Assembly: GCA_947561585.1 (NCBI GenBank)
Contig: CANNZV010002608.1
Span: 27,015-91,014 of the forward strand
DNA from: Caprella mutica
Lineage: Eukaryota; Arthropoda; Malacostraca; Amphipoda; Caprellidae
Length of the DNA stretch: 64,000 nt
Reading direction: 5' to 3'
Shown: piece by piece, positions 34,578 through 46,400 of the stretch
How positions within the stretch are numbered: position 1 is the first letter of the stretch
Layout: each line of letters starts with the position of its first letter
Notes under the pieces: model-generated
Database searches by the model: none
The model's input: the letters and a program-made list of their open reading frames with translations, nothing else
Told to the model about the DNA's origin: nothing
Translations under genes and position numbers: made by a program

Positions 34578-35560
34578 ACTTCCGTAGGAATAGATGACAT
34601 CAAGTTTCGACAGAGATGAAAGGTTTCTATTTTTGGAATTAGATTCAGTCTGTATCATAGATATGACAGAAAAGAATAAAGATATTGCTAAAATTATAAA
34701 AAAAATTAGCATTGACCGGTTCAGACCCCAAACCTACGCCAAATTTTTTCTTGAAATGGGATTTGTACGACAACTTGGAGTTTTCTTAGCAAGAGTGTTC
34801 TGCTGTGGTGTACCGAGTGGAACAAGAAGATATGAAGAGGAATACTAAATGAGAAGAGAGTATTCCGAGGAAAGAAGAGAGTCAAGAAGGAGAAGATAAG
34901 CACACAGACGAGCAAGACAAAATGACCATTTGCTTAGGATCAGGACTTTGGAGAAAAGAAGAGGATAACAGAGAGGAGAAAATATTCCTATGTACAACGT
35001 GTCAGGAAGAAAATCTTTGGGAAATAGAGCAAAGGACAGTCTCAAACTAAATTATTTGAGACCAGCAAGAGATGGGATGCAGTAGTCTAATGTGTGTTCC
35101 ACATCTTTTGGAACCAAGAGCTACAGGAATTCCCAATCAACTGTGTTGAGGGAAATTAAAGGGACAGCTGGATCTTCATCTAGGAGATACTACTGAAAAA
35201 ATTGTTCAGCCTTATTCATAATTACGTTATATTGTAAATAATTAAATAAAACAAAAAATATAAAATTATGTTGAATAACTGCATTGTCAATTATTCTTTG
35301 TTCTTAACAGTTTATGATAATTTCTGTAAAATAAAATAAATAAAGTTCCCAGTCTATAGAACTTCCAAAATTCTATAATTTATGACTTTCATTATCCTAA
35401 ATGATAAAAATTTCAATCACTTTAAATTATTTACTTCATCATTTTCAGCAAATTACCCCAGTATTTTCAGCAATAAATAATAACAGAAACACTCGACTTT
35501 ATTTATATTAAATTATTTACGCTGTCCGAGTATCTTCATTTGGGTTAAATTAAATTAAAT
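34578..35560. other. spacer with purine-rich stretch
   Basis: The plus strand at about 34830-35050 is rich in AGAAGA/GAGGA words. Open frames of 60-85 codons overlap on both strands without recognisable domains. I call no gene. Confidence 0.4.
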
Positions 35561-36013
35561 ATATTAATTAAATATATCAACGGGGGTAAGTTCCAAGTTT
35601 TCAAACAGTTCCAACTTCCACTATTTTACCTAATTACCTTTGTAGAATGCAGGAAGGTTATATTGTGGTGGGCATTTATTTATTTATTCATCATCTTGTT
35701 TAATATTGTGCTTGGGTTAATTCCACGTTATTGAATCGTTACATAATATCGATATTATAACAAATACTTTATATTGTTGATTTAAAATTATAACGAGTTA
35801 TGGTGATGTTTTTTTTTTGTACTTAATAAAAACAGCGAAAATTTATTGAGAATAAATTAAAATAAATAGCAACTTGACGATACTTATACAATTATGGTAT
35901 CCAATTTAAACACATTGAATACCGACTTAATTTATACAAATTAAATATATTCTACGTAATGCAACTCTTCCTTTATTTTCTTTCTATCAAGTATGTTTAC
36001 CAATAGGACGTAT

Positions 36014-36290
36014 AGTCTATATTTCATGCATCAGTTGTTTTCTTAATAAGAGTTTTCTTTGCCTGAAGCCACAGCATGACAGTTGGACAAGGGAAAACAT
36101 GGACTTGACTGCACGAAGTTCACTCCCCACCGTTTGAGAAATAACCTGAAATCTCTTGGTGAAAACTGAGGTCCATTGTCACATCTGAATGGTACGGGTT
36201 CTCCTAGATCAACAAAGCACTTTCTGACTGCTGATATCAAGGACATTGACGTTGTTTGTCCTTTGTTAATTCTGAATTCAATTGGTCATC
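36014..36290 (-). pseudogene. Ty3/gypsy integrase fragment, second copy
   Basis: The 67-codon core frame (CDNGPQF, FLKRWGVNF, QSSPCFPLSNCHA) is identical in translation to the copy at 27603-27806. The C-terminal portion present there has been removed by the deletion next to ATAGGACGTAT. Dead fragment. Confidence 0.8.
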
Positions 36291-36806
36291 CAGAAAGTCT
36301 ATCTGTATAAACCAGGTAATCTTTATTAATATCTAAACAAAATACAATTTAATGTACTTACTATTAAATAAATTCAAAGGAGTGCTAATATTACAGGCAA
36401 TAATTTTACTTGTTAATTATATTCTTAGTCTACGGTAATTAAATTAATATTTGATTTACTTTGTCTGGGTACTATAAATATTAACTGTGAAGTTAAATAA
36501 TTAGACAATTAATGACTTAATTACCTGTCTCTATTTTCTTCTGATATCTAATAATCAGTGATTTAGTGTCTTTAGGGTCGGTAATACTCGAAGTAATTCC
36601 AATGCTACTCAAAGAGTTATCACAAACTATTTATCAAATACAATAAAACAGTTGAAAGTTAGCAATAAATATAGTAGTACAAAAACCTCTGACTAGCACG
36701 TTATTTCCATTGCCTTTAATGTGGTATTGTTAAAGTTTAATGGAGTTATTTATAGAATGAAGAAAATAAAGAAAATTGAAGTAGTTATAAAAATTGTGAA
36801 AAGTTT

Positions 36807-36859
36807 AGGCCTCACAGGGAATCGAACCCAGGTCATCAGATTTAGAGTCTGATGTGTTA
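36807..36859 (-). pseudogene. broken tRNA-Gln-like sequence with anticodon CTA
   Basis: The 3' two thirds of the tRNA-like sequence remain, with loop CTCTAAA giving anticodon CTA (UAG). The acceptor 3' side and B box are altered (CTGGGTTCGATTCC). The 5' part is cut off at GATGTGTTA by the 36860-38034 element; only TTAGCC of the continuation is visible on the far side. Confidence 0.7.
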
Positions 36860-38034
36860 AGCCCCGTCCAGACGCTCCGACAAATGTCCAGATTTCTCTT
36901 AAATCAGGTGTTCGCGAGCAAATTTGTCCGCGATTTGGCAAAGAATCGAAACTGTCAGTGACTTTCAACATGTTGGACAAATTTGTCCCCGAACAAGTGT
37001 TCGCGACTGTTATTAGAATGAATATTTGTGATATATGGAGTAAATTTGATAATTACTCTCATTTTAGATATGAAAGATTGAATTAAACATTTAGTAGTCT
37101 ATTTATATTATTTGATTGAGATTTTTGTAAATAAATTTAAATAATTTTTTGTATTTTTTAGAATAAATGTGATTAGTTTTTTACAATTCTACATATTAGT
37201 TACTGACTAGAGTAAGTTCCGAGTTATCGAACAGTTCCACATTTTCGGACACGTATTATAAATATTATAGGTAGCTATTTTAATTATCATTTAACTCTCA
37301 TTGTAATCATTAGTTTTTCTTTCTTACTTTTCTGTAAATGTGGAACCGTCCCATTACTTGCTACTTACCCCTATAAATAGGTATGAATTAATTTTACTAG
37401 GTAGGTAAGTAGGTACCTATCTAACTAGTAAACATACAGTATTCTATTTAAGGCTTATAGGAAACAGTATTTAGAAGTGAGCGTAAAACGTATAGGTACC
37501 TATACGTATGTAGATAATGGAAATTTAAATTTTGATAGACCTATCATGATCTACGATAACTCCCACTTTGCGAGTACTAGGAGTGTCTGATTACCGAGAC
37601 GTTTTTCTGGATAGGTACTAGGTATTATACTATAAGTAACTCAGGTTAGATATCTAGGTAAATATTTATATAAGGTATATAATCGGCTTGATGAAATACT
37701 TAGATAAATATCTATATTATATAATCAGCTAGGTAGGTACCTAGTACCTCGGTAAGAATTTATATTTTACATCGGATAGGTACCTAGGTAATCATTTTTT
37801 AAATCCATGCCTGTTTCTAAAATCGCTAAATTGTTAGGTATTAACTATCAACAACAACATATGATATTTTTCCAATGAATTAATTATGCAGAATCGCGAA
37901 CACGGACATTTCAGTTTCCTGATCATATTGCTCTCGTCTGGACGCGAACACAGGCAGAAATGAGATTGCCCGTGCTCGCCCGAGCAAAAGTATTTCCAAA
38001 CTCAGGGCATTTGTCGGAAAGTCTGGACGGGGCT
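36860..38034. mobile_element. 1175-bp inverted-repeat element with TTA target duplication
   Basis: The left end AGCCCCGTCCAGACGCTCCG and right end (reverse complement AGCCCCGTCCAGACTTTCCG) match over about 30 bases, on to ACAAATG. TTA flanks both sides (36857-36859 and 38035-38037), as expected for PIF/Harbinger-type insertions. No transposase is present. It contains a nested MITE (37209-37370) and a region rich in TAGGTACCTA words. Confidence 0.75.
37209..37370. mobile_element. MITE of the GTTATCGAACAG family
   Basis: Left AGTAAGTTCCGAGTTATCG and right (reverse complement GGGTAAGTAGCAAGTAATGG) are inverted over about 45 bases. It is nested inside the 36860-38034 element, so it may be younger or part of its cargo. 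Confidence 0.65.
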
Positions 38035-38054
38035 TTAGCCTAACCTAACACATA

Positions 38055-39110
38055 ATTAAATTTAAGAATGTTCTTTGTGTGTGGATTTATTCCTTTAATT
38101 TTTAATGATTTAATTATTTGGTACGACAATAGCATATACAATATTTTAAATTACTTTAAAATAATTTGGTACTATCGAGTAGCTCTGGTTTAGTAATAAA
38201 TTAGAAAAACGATTGGAATTTATTTAATAGCTTTCTTTCTAACCATAATTCTATTTTGTAATATGATCGTTTGATACATTAATCTGTTAAAGTACATGTT
38301 TTGTAACATTAGAGAGTGTTAATATCCCATTTACGAAAATTGTCGACAAAACGTCTGTCAACAAAATCAGTAACTTATAAAAAATGTATTGTATAAGATT
38401 TTTCATAGTCACGTCCCCTCCTAAAGTAAAAACTGACAACATTTGAAAACATATGAAATAATATAAAAATACACGCATAAGATATGAAAAGAATTATTTC
38501 CCTATAGAGATCTAATTTACCAAAATTATATTAAGTAACAAAGCCAGAAAATCTTAAGACTTCTAACACCAAATTTAACTGCTATTTAGTGAGTCTAGCA
38601 TTCAAATTTGGTGACTAAATGTTTGTTTGATTTGCTCTAATATTCTTTGTAGTAACATGAATAAACTCTATAATTATTATTGGAAATAGCATTCTATTTA
38701 ATGTAATTAGCATTAATTTTAACGTTTGTTTTGAATAACACAGCAACTGAAGGCGAGTGTGACGTCATGACTTTAGCGCTCTATTATATTGTATTTAATA
38801 ACAAAATAATGAAAGAGTTTGATAATTAGTGAAGGAATTTATATAGAAATGATTTACCAACACCGTAGTCTGGTTACGGCTTCGATATTTAGAGTTTTGA
38901 ATATTTCTTCACTTAATTTATTTTCCCAAAGAATTAGCAGGATAAATATAAGTTCCGAGCGTAATGTAGTTGGGCCGTGGTGGCCCAGGGGTTAGCGCGT
39001 TAGCCCCTGCCCGGAAAGACTCGGGTTCGATTCCCATTGCTGGCGCTAGCTTTGAGAATCGAATTTAAAAAATGTAAATATATGTACATAGATGGGACTA
39101 TACCATCATT
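38055..39110. repeat. repeat D (copy 2) with tRNA-like unit at 38972-39047
   Basis: It closely matches 29045-30140. The tRNA-like unit (A box TGGCCCAGGGG, B box GGTTCGATTCC) is retained, as is the TGACGTCA at about 38760. Confidence 0.8.
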
Positions 39111-39379
39111 TTTCAGCTTCTCTTTCTTGTCTCCTTCTTTTTAACTAGTGTTCTTATCTCATTAAGGATAGGAAATATTTTGGCTAGATATGCGGTATAA
39201 ATAGATATTAAAAAGTCTGAATTTTAAAAACTATATTATAATCTTTCAATAATTTAGAACAACAAAATAATACAATTTTTGTATGATGTTATATCCAAAA
39301 TATAACTTATTCAAATATTACCTTTTCTCTATCTTGATCGATCAATTAATCATGAAATAAAATTTGGAATTCTTATTTT

Positions 39380-40170
39380 TAAAACAAAACCTATTTCAGT
39401 CTTATAGCAATAATAATTTATAAATTTTAACCCTTTTAAATCAGCTGCTTTTTTTCGGACACCCTGTACTAATGACCCTACATCTTGACAACAGTCAGAA
39501 AAAAAGGAGCGCTCCTCCCCCACGCGGGGATTCGAACTCACGACACTGAAATGAGACTTCCCAACAACATGCGAATTTATCCCCTAGACCACAGGTGGTC
39601 CCGAGGAACTCTGCTTAAAACTCCTATTTACTTTGCAGAAGACTGGAGAAAGAGACACAATATCATAACCGTATCCTGACTACCATTGCAGTGATTGGAA
39701 TATATTCCTTGCCTTTATTTCAACTTGAGATCTTAAGGGTGAAAATTCAGTCAATTTCTGATCATTTTCAACCCAAAGAACAAATTATTAGAAAATATTC
39801 CATTTTTCTCATTGTAACTTTTACAAATTAAAAAATTATACAGGGTGTCCGCAGAGAAGTAACCGATTTGAAAAGCTGAAATTTTTAAAAAATTTGAAAT
39901 AGATTTCATTTAAAAGAGTACAAATTTTTTCTGATATCAATCATACGTTCAGTAGATATAAAGGTACATCTATAGAACTTGAATTTCATTAGCGGTTTAT
40001 TATCCCAAGAAAGGCACAATTAACAGTGGAAGAGAGAAAACTTATCCTTGTGGAGATGTTTGGAAATGAATCCGTCATTATTACAATTAATCGATGTTGT
40101 ACAATTTATAGAACACTATTGTCCTATTGGTAAAAAAAGAAAGTAAAAGAAGAGTTATATTACGTAGAAT
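39380..40170. mobile_element. mosaic of mariner-like foldback fragments
   Basis: An orphan right end (CGGACACCCTG then TA) lies at about 39463-39474. A left end (CAGGGTGTCCGCAGAGAAG) starts at about 39841, followed by internal sequence (TTTCATTAGCGGTTTATTAT) found in 53999-54971. A minus-strand tRNA-like segment lies at about 39513-39606 (A box TGGTCTAGGGG, B box GAGTTCGAATCCC). The tail at 40095-40165 is the inverse of 35945-36010. Confidence 0.6.
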
Positions 40171-40377
40171 ATATTTAACTAGTGTACTTTCCCGTTAAAA
40201 ATAACGAGTCATCAGAAATTCAAATTTATTACCTGTTATTACGTTACTTTTAATGAATTCAATTAAAATTAAAATTTCTTCATAGTCTTATTTATTTTAT
40301 AGATAAAATGCATGTACAAATTGAATAGAAACAGGATATTTAAATATCAAGTCGATATATTCCCGTGCGTCAAGTTG

Positions 40378-40577
40378 CCTTTTATTTTGACTACACCTTT
40401 TAACTTTAATCTAAAACAATTCATGTTTAATTTAAAACAAGTTGAGTTTAATTTATAATAAGTCAAGTTTAATTTAAAATAAGTCAAGTTATACTTAAAA
40501 CAATTCACGTCATATTTAAAATAAATCAAGTTATATTTAAAATGAGTCAGGTTATATTTAAAAAAGTTCTCTTTAAT
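40378..40577. repeat. about 21-bp AT-rich array, left half, split by BEL insertion
   Basis: Units like TTTAATTTAAAATAAGTCAAG are repeated with variants. The array resumes at 49419-49500 after the BEL element, separated by its TTAAT duplication, so the retrotransposon inserted into this array. Confidence 0.8.
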
Positions 40578-41466
40578 TGTAAATTGCGAATGCAATTTGT
40601 TGGGCGCATGACTCGCCACGAGATGGCGTTGTTGTTTAACGTAGTCCACTTGTTCTTCTCTTCTATGCTTGGTGTTTGTGTGTAACTGGTTGTCCAGTGT
40701 TAAATTAGTGCTTGAAGCGAAGAATGTGTGACGCTTTCAGATATAGGTTGTTTAGACTGATCTTCTTTGTTATTTGTTTCAGGAAAAGGTGTGACTAAAG
40801 AATTTAGTTTGTCGTTTGAAGTATTGTCGAGTTGAGTAATTTTATAGATAGATAGTGATTCTACAGTCGAGCAATTAATGTACATGCCTTTTAATACCCT
40901 GTGTATAATTTTCTGGTGGGACAGATGAAACTGGTCAACTTGCCGGCTGGCTAGTCTGGATTAAAAACTTCGGGTAAGCAGAAGGTGTAATGCGAATGTA
41001 GGGTGAATACATTTAAAACTGTACTATGAATGAATTAGGAGTGTGAGAGTGTAGCATTACCACAACATTGAGCCTATGAACCATCACTTATTTTTTGAGT
41101 CACTATACCTATCGTAAATACAGTAGGTCACGCTATTTGTTTTTAGCCACCTGGCGGTCATTTTCTATAGAACTAATACGTGCCATTTTAACGCCAATAA
41201 ATTACTTTTTTAAGATGTAGTTTCGGCATCTGCCTTAATTTAGCTAATTTTACATTTACGTGAATTCTTTTGTATTTTAGCGTGCATTTTAATAAATAAT
41301 GTCAGTGTGATGAACTTTTTAGATTTTGTGTACTATTTTAGATTTTATATACTATTTTAGATTTTTACTTTACAGTACCGAACGAGTCTAGGAGTCACTG
41401 TACATGATGTGTGAATAAATAGACCAACTGGTCACTGAGTTTCACTACCCTCCCCCACCAGAAACA
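40578..41466 (+). repeat. BEL/Pao 5' LTR
   Basis: The 889-bp repeat has TG...CA boundaries. AATAAA signals occur at about 41289 and 41414. I see three substitutions relative to the 3' LTR (one near 40654, two at 40797-40798). It would supply the promoter and, in the 3' copy, the polyadenylation site. Confidence 0.95.
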
Positions 41467-42421
41467 GTACCGAAGTTTCATAAAATCTTGAACATCAAGG
41501 CACTTGGACAGACCCGAGTGCCGAGAAGAGTCAAATCTAATCTGTTTCATTTCCGGGGGAGGTAAGACGAGGGGTCTACGCTTAACCCGAGAAGGAGAAC
41601 AGTATAGTGAAAGAAAGAAAGAGGAAAGTGCGTACGTCACTTTGAAGTTCATAGTGATTTCGTCCTTTTGAATTTCATTTTGCTCCTCAAGGCAACCAAA
41701 CTCGGAACCTGAAACTTATGCTCGCTGTACAGATCTACGGAGAATGTGAATACTGTTACGTCACGTGTATTAGTAGGAAAGTGATGACATTAGCTATCAT
41801 AGCTATCAATGTGGTGTATTTTGACTAAATCTGGGATTTCGGATAACTCTGCACTTCATGAAATTCTCCATTCATATCGCATTTTAGTGTTATAAAAACA
41901 ATATTTAGCTAAAATAGTATTTCTTAATTAATAGTCGTTGCACTTCACTTGGCTACCTATTTTAAATTGCTAAATCTCCGTTAAACCTCCAGCGTTTAGG
42001 CTTTATTTCATTTCATTACAATCTTCATTCAATTTATCTTTTTCTGCATTTAATTCAAACATGCAATATTTAGACTGAATTTCATTTCGCATTTAATATT
42101 CTGCATTCTATATATTTGCTATTTAAACCAAACTTACAGTAATTAGGCTACCGTTCATTTTGTCGCTCTTAATTTCATTTTTCGTGTTGTATATTTGAAA
42201 TATTTAGGCTAACAAACAGTGGCAGGAGATCAATTGATGGTTTGTGCTCTGTCTTGCTGTAGACCTGTTGTGTGATTCTGTGTGGCTTGTGAGTGGGAGT
42301 GAGTGGACTCTTGTCTTATACAGTTTGCGGTTGCCCGTATAGTGGGGTATTTCCTAACACCCCTCTTCCAGAAACCAGTCCAGTGCAGCGCATTGAGTTT
42401 ACCTATAAGGTGATTAGAAGC
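41467..42421 (+). other. BEL/Pao untranslated leader
   Basis: About 955 bases lie between the 5' LTR and the first in-frame ATG of gag. No clear tRNA primer-binding site was recognised. Short open frames here lack support. Confidence 0.6.
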
Positions 42422-43468
42422 ATGGAGAAGTTAAACGCGCGACAACTAGCAGAAGTGCTGAGAGCCCTGGGTGAGCCATCATCTGGAGGTAAGAGTGTAC
42501 TTTATTGTCGCTTAGAAGCAGCTTTAATGGATAGAAACATGAAGTACGAGGACGCATTGGCGAGTGTAATTAAGAGTGAAGAAGTAGACATAGAAAATGA
42601 ATTGGCCCCAGGGGACAGTATCTCACAAGTAGGAGAAGGTATTGGGGTGGGAAATCCAGATAAGAAAAATGTATTAGATGGGTTAGGTAGCACACGGAGA
42701 TCTGGTGGGTCAGTAGCATCGAGTAGGAGAAGAAAAACAGGATCGGTAGTATCAAGAATTTCTCGTGCTGGATCTTGCCTTAGCACCACATCGTCGATGC
42801 TAAGAATACGAGAGCTGGAGGTCCAGAGGCTGGTGCAGGCGGCTGCTGGAGAAACGGCCATCCATATCGAACAGCTGCGTATGCAACAGCAGCTTGCACG
42901 GCAGAAAGCTCAATCTGAACTGGAAGAAAAGAAGAGGAAACTGGAGAGTGAAGTTGAGGATGAGAAGAATAGACTTGAGGAAGAAAAGAGGAGACTGGAG
43001 AGTGAAATGAAAAACGAGAAGAGGAGACTGGAGGAAGAGAAAAGAAAACGTGAAGCTGAAGAAATGAGAGAGGAGATAGAATTAGAAATGGAAATCAAAT
43101 CTCTGGAACGTCAGGCACGGGATGATGCTCTCAGAGTTGAAGCGGAGGCATGGGCACGATTTGAGGTTATTGATGCGGGAACTGTTCAAGGTAAGGGTAC
43201 TCGATTGAATGTGCAAGATATCGTGAGAGATCAAACTGGGGCTGTAGGTAAGATTGTAGATAGGGGGATTAGTAAAAGCTATATTGGTGTTAGTGATAGG
43301 TCTAGGATAGAGGAGTGGGATAAGGAGAATTTTGATAGACAGTACCATAGGAATGGAATAAAGGGACGTTCTAGGGAAGGTCCTTTTGATAGTGGTGATT
43401 TAAAGTTGGGGGTTGGTAATGGGCGTACAGTGGAACGTAACATAGTATGTAGTGAGAATATCTTATGA
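42422..43468 (+). CDS. gag: BEL/Pao Gag, N-terminal part, ends at in-frame TGA
   Basis: I chose the ATG at 42422 because the frame upstream to 42293 has only a GTG. The first about 40 residues (MEKLNARQLAEVLRALG, then GKSVLYCRLEAAL) resemble a SAP-like helical motif. A Ser/Arg-rich linker follows, then a long charged coiled coil (about 42815-43165) of EEKKRKLESE-type heptads, typical of the N-terminal part of BEL Gag. Gag would assemble the particle that packages the RNA. The frame stops at TGA 43466-43468, but the same frame is open immediately after it and continues with conserved Gag sequence, so the stop lies inside the gene. It may be inactivating or a readthrough site. Confidence 0.85.
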   Translation: MEKLNARQLAEVLRALGEPSSGGKSVLYCRLEAALMDRNMKYEDALASVIKSEEVDIENELAPGDSISQVGEGIGVGNPDKKNVLDGLGSTRRSGGSVASSRRRKTGSVVSRISRAGSCLSTTSSMLRIRELEVQRLVQAAAGETAIHIEQLRMQQQLARQKAQSELEEKKRKLESEVEDEKNRLEEEKRRLESEMKNEKRRLEEEKRKREAEEMREEIELEMEIKSLERQARDDALRVEAEAWARFEVIDAGTVQGKGTRLNVQDIVRDQTGAVGKIVDRGISKSYIGVSDRSRIEEWDKENFDRQYHRNGIKGRSREGPFDSGDLKLGVGNGRTVERNIVCSENIL

Positions 43469-46400
43469 GAGCTGGCAGCAAGCAACGTTAGGATTGGGCT
43501 ACCGAAACATAAAATAGAATGCTTCGACGGTGATGCTACTCAGTATACCATCTTCAAAGGGTCAATGGCCGAAATACACCGATCCGATACGCTGAGTTAC
43601 ACTGAGAAGCTCCACTATGTTTACCAGCACACCTCGGGAGAACCTAGGGAATTAGTGAAAGGAGCCCTGTATATGGACCCTAAAAAGGTCTATGAAGAAA
43701 TCTGGAAATGGTTCGAGGAGAAGTACGGAGCACCTGAGAAAATCGGCTCAGAATTTGTCGATGGTCTTCTGAATCGGAACCCGGTAGCGAGAGACGATGT
43801 CGAGGGTTTGAAGGCCTATGCTGTGTCATTAAGACTTACTAAGAATGTCCTGGATATGATCCCCCATGGAAGGAGTGAGTTGGATCACCCTAAGACAATC
43901 AGAGCCTTGGTATCAAAGCTTCACTTTGGTCTGCAGGAGAAGTGGAGGGTGCAATCAACAGAGAAAAAGCACGAGTTGGGAGAATACTTAGGGTACGAGG
44001 ATCTTATCAAGTTTGTTGAGAAAGCAGCAAGAACGGATTCAGACCCGCTATATGGAAAGCAAGCTATGCAAAGAGCATCCGTTGAACAATTGGGTAAGGC
44101 AAGTCAACCAAGAAAGAGGGTCGTTATTAACGCAGTATCGTATGGGGAAGATATGGCTGAGGAGAATAGGAGAGAATTTAGGGAACCTCATTTCAATGGG
44201 GAAGTAAGATATCGGCAGAGTTGTTTCCACTGTGCAGGTGCTCATAGGTTAGACCATTGTCGGATATTTAAGCAGTTAGAGGAAGATGAACGACAGGAAG
44301 TGGTTAGAGATAAAAACCTATGTTTTATCTGCCTTCAACCAGATCACCGTGCTGCTGTTTGCTCTGCACCCAAGGTATGTGATCGTTGTAATAGATATCA
44401 TCACACACTCTTGCACAGAGAAGGTAGGGGAGTATATCAGAGAAATCGAGGAACGTCCCCCAATGGTAATGTCGGTGGGAGCAAGACATTCTACAAGGAG
44501 GGACGGGGTAGGAAGGTAAGTCTGTCAGTTGACGCCCCTGAATTCCAGAGCAAGGGACCAATAAAACCTGGACCAAGAGCGTTGGATAAGCAGGGACATA
44601 GCGGAAACAGGGTATTAATCAGTAGAGTTTCCGCTGAGGATGGTACTAGTATCGGGAGTATGAATGTGTCACCTGTAGTAGTTAAGGACAAGAATGGGGC
44701 AGAGGCAGTAACGTCCGCATTTTTAGATCCTGGTAGCGCAGTATCCTTTTGTACTACCGGGTTCTTAGATAGGTTAGGAGTTCGAAAGGAGGATCGGCAT
44801 AGTGTTAATCTCTGTACGGAGACTATGCACGATAAAAGATGGGAACAAACTGCTCTCGTCTCTGGGTTGATGGTGAGAAGGAAGGATGAAGTAGAATGGC
44901 TTTCCCTTCCTCCAATTTATGTTGTAAATAGGATACCTGTATCTAGTTGTGACGTACTAGGAAAAGGGGAAATAGACAGCTGGGAACATTTGGAGGGTTT
45001 GGGGAAGCGAAATGTGGGAAGCATCGACTTAATGATAGGTATGAATGCACCAGGCGTCCATGAACCACTGGAAATTATTACTGCACCACGTGTTGGGGAG
45101 CCCTATGCAATTAGGACTAGAATAGGAACGTGTGTAATGGGACTGCTTGGAAGCAATCGATTTGGAAGAGCAGTAGTGAATAGAGTAGGAATGAGTGTTG
45201 GCGAGGTTAGGGCTTTGATAGATGGAGCCTTCGAGAGAGGATTTGAGGGAATGAGTGAGGACAAGTTGGGAATGTCTGTTGAAGATGAGAGGTGGGTGCA
45301 GATAGTTGAAGAGGGTTGTAAGAGGATCGAAGGACACTATGAAATACCTTTACCATTGAAAGACATGTCACAAAGGCTGCCAGACAGCCGATGTGCTGCT
45401 CTAAAAAGAGCGCTAGGATTAAGAAAGAAATTGGAAAACAATAAACAGTTAAGAGATCTATACGAGGAAAGTGTGAATGATATGATAGAGAAGGGGTATG
45501 CGGAAAAGGTGGTGGATGGAAGTAGAGGCAAGTGGTACCTACCGCATTTCAATGTACAACGGCCGGACAAGCCTGGGAAAGTTAGGGTTGTATATGACTG
45601 TGCTGCAAAGGTCCAGGGGGTAGCATTGAATGATCTACTACTACAAGGACCTGATTTGGCTACGCATCTGTTAGAAGTGTTGCTTAGATTCAGAGAGGGG
45701 AGTTTTGCCTTTACTGCTGATGTGAATGCCATGTTCCACCAGGTAAGGACCCAAGAGAGATGTCGTGATTATCTTCGTTTCTTCTGGTGGGACGGGGGTG
45801 TTTTGAATGGAGTCTTAAGCGAATATAGAATGGCCGTGCATCTTTTCGGCGCCACATCTTCACCTAGCGTGGCCAATTACGCACTTAGACGGGTAGCTGA
45901 TGAGGCAGGGGGGTTGTCGAACAGTCGCGCAGCGAATGCTCTCAAAGAAAATTTCTATGTTGACGATTGTCTTGTTGCCGACTGTGATAGGTTGGCGCTG
46001 GCTAAAACGGCTGTTGAGCTTCGTGATCTGTGTAGCTCGGGGGGATTTGATCTGAGAAAGTTTAGCAGCAATATACACGAGATAGAGGGTCAGTTGGGTG
46101 AGGGAAATGAGATTCTGACTTGTCATAAGGTTTTAGGTGTAACATGGGACAAATGTGAAGATAAGTTAGGTATAATGACCTTTGATTTAGATAGGAGAAT
46201 TAAAACACGACGAGAGTTATTAGGATTAGTCGCGAAGGTGTATGACCCTCTGGGTATAGCGGCGCCAGTGGTGCTCCAGGGACGCCTTATATTCCAGAGT
46301 ATTATCCGTAGGGACGGAGTAGGTGGATGGGATGAAAAATTAGTTGACGTAGACATCAGGAGAATTGATGAATGGAAGTCAAACTTGAGTATGATCGAAG

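Larger units (their letters stand above)
35990..39110. repeat. direct mate of the 27200-30140 block
   Basis: It carries the same gypsy integrase remnant, CTACGGTAATT motif, stop-anticodon tRNA-like sequence and repeat D in the same order and orientation. It carries a deletion joining ATAGGACGTAT to AGTCTATATTTC and a 1175-bp insertion at 36860-38034. Confidence 0.85.

Noticed and set aside
34230..34712. 160-codon minus-strand hydrophobic repeat frame
   Set aside because: Caused by the 60-bp dimer array, which is open on both strands; flanking residues show no family.
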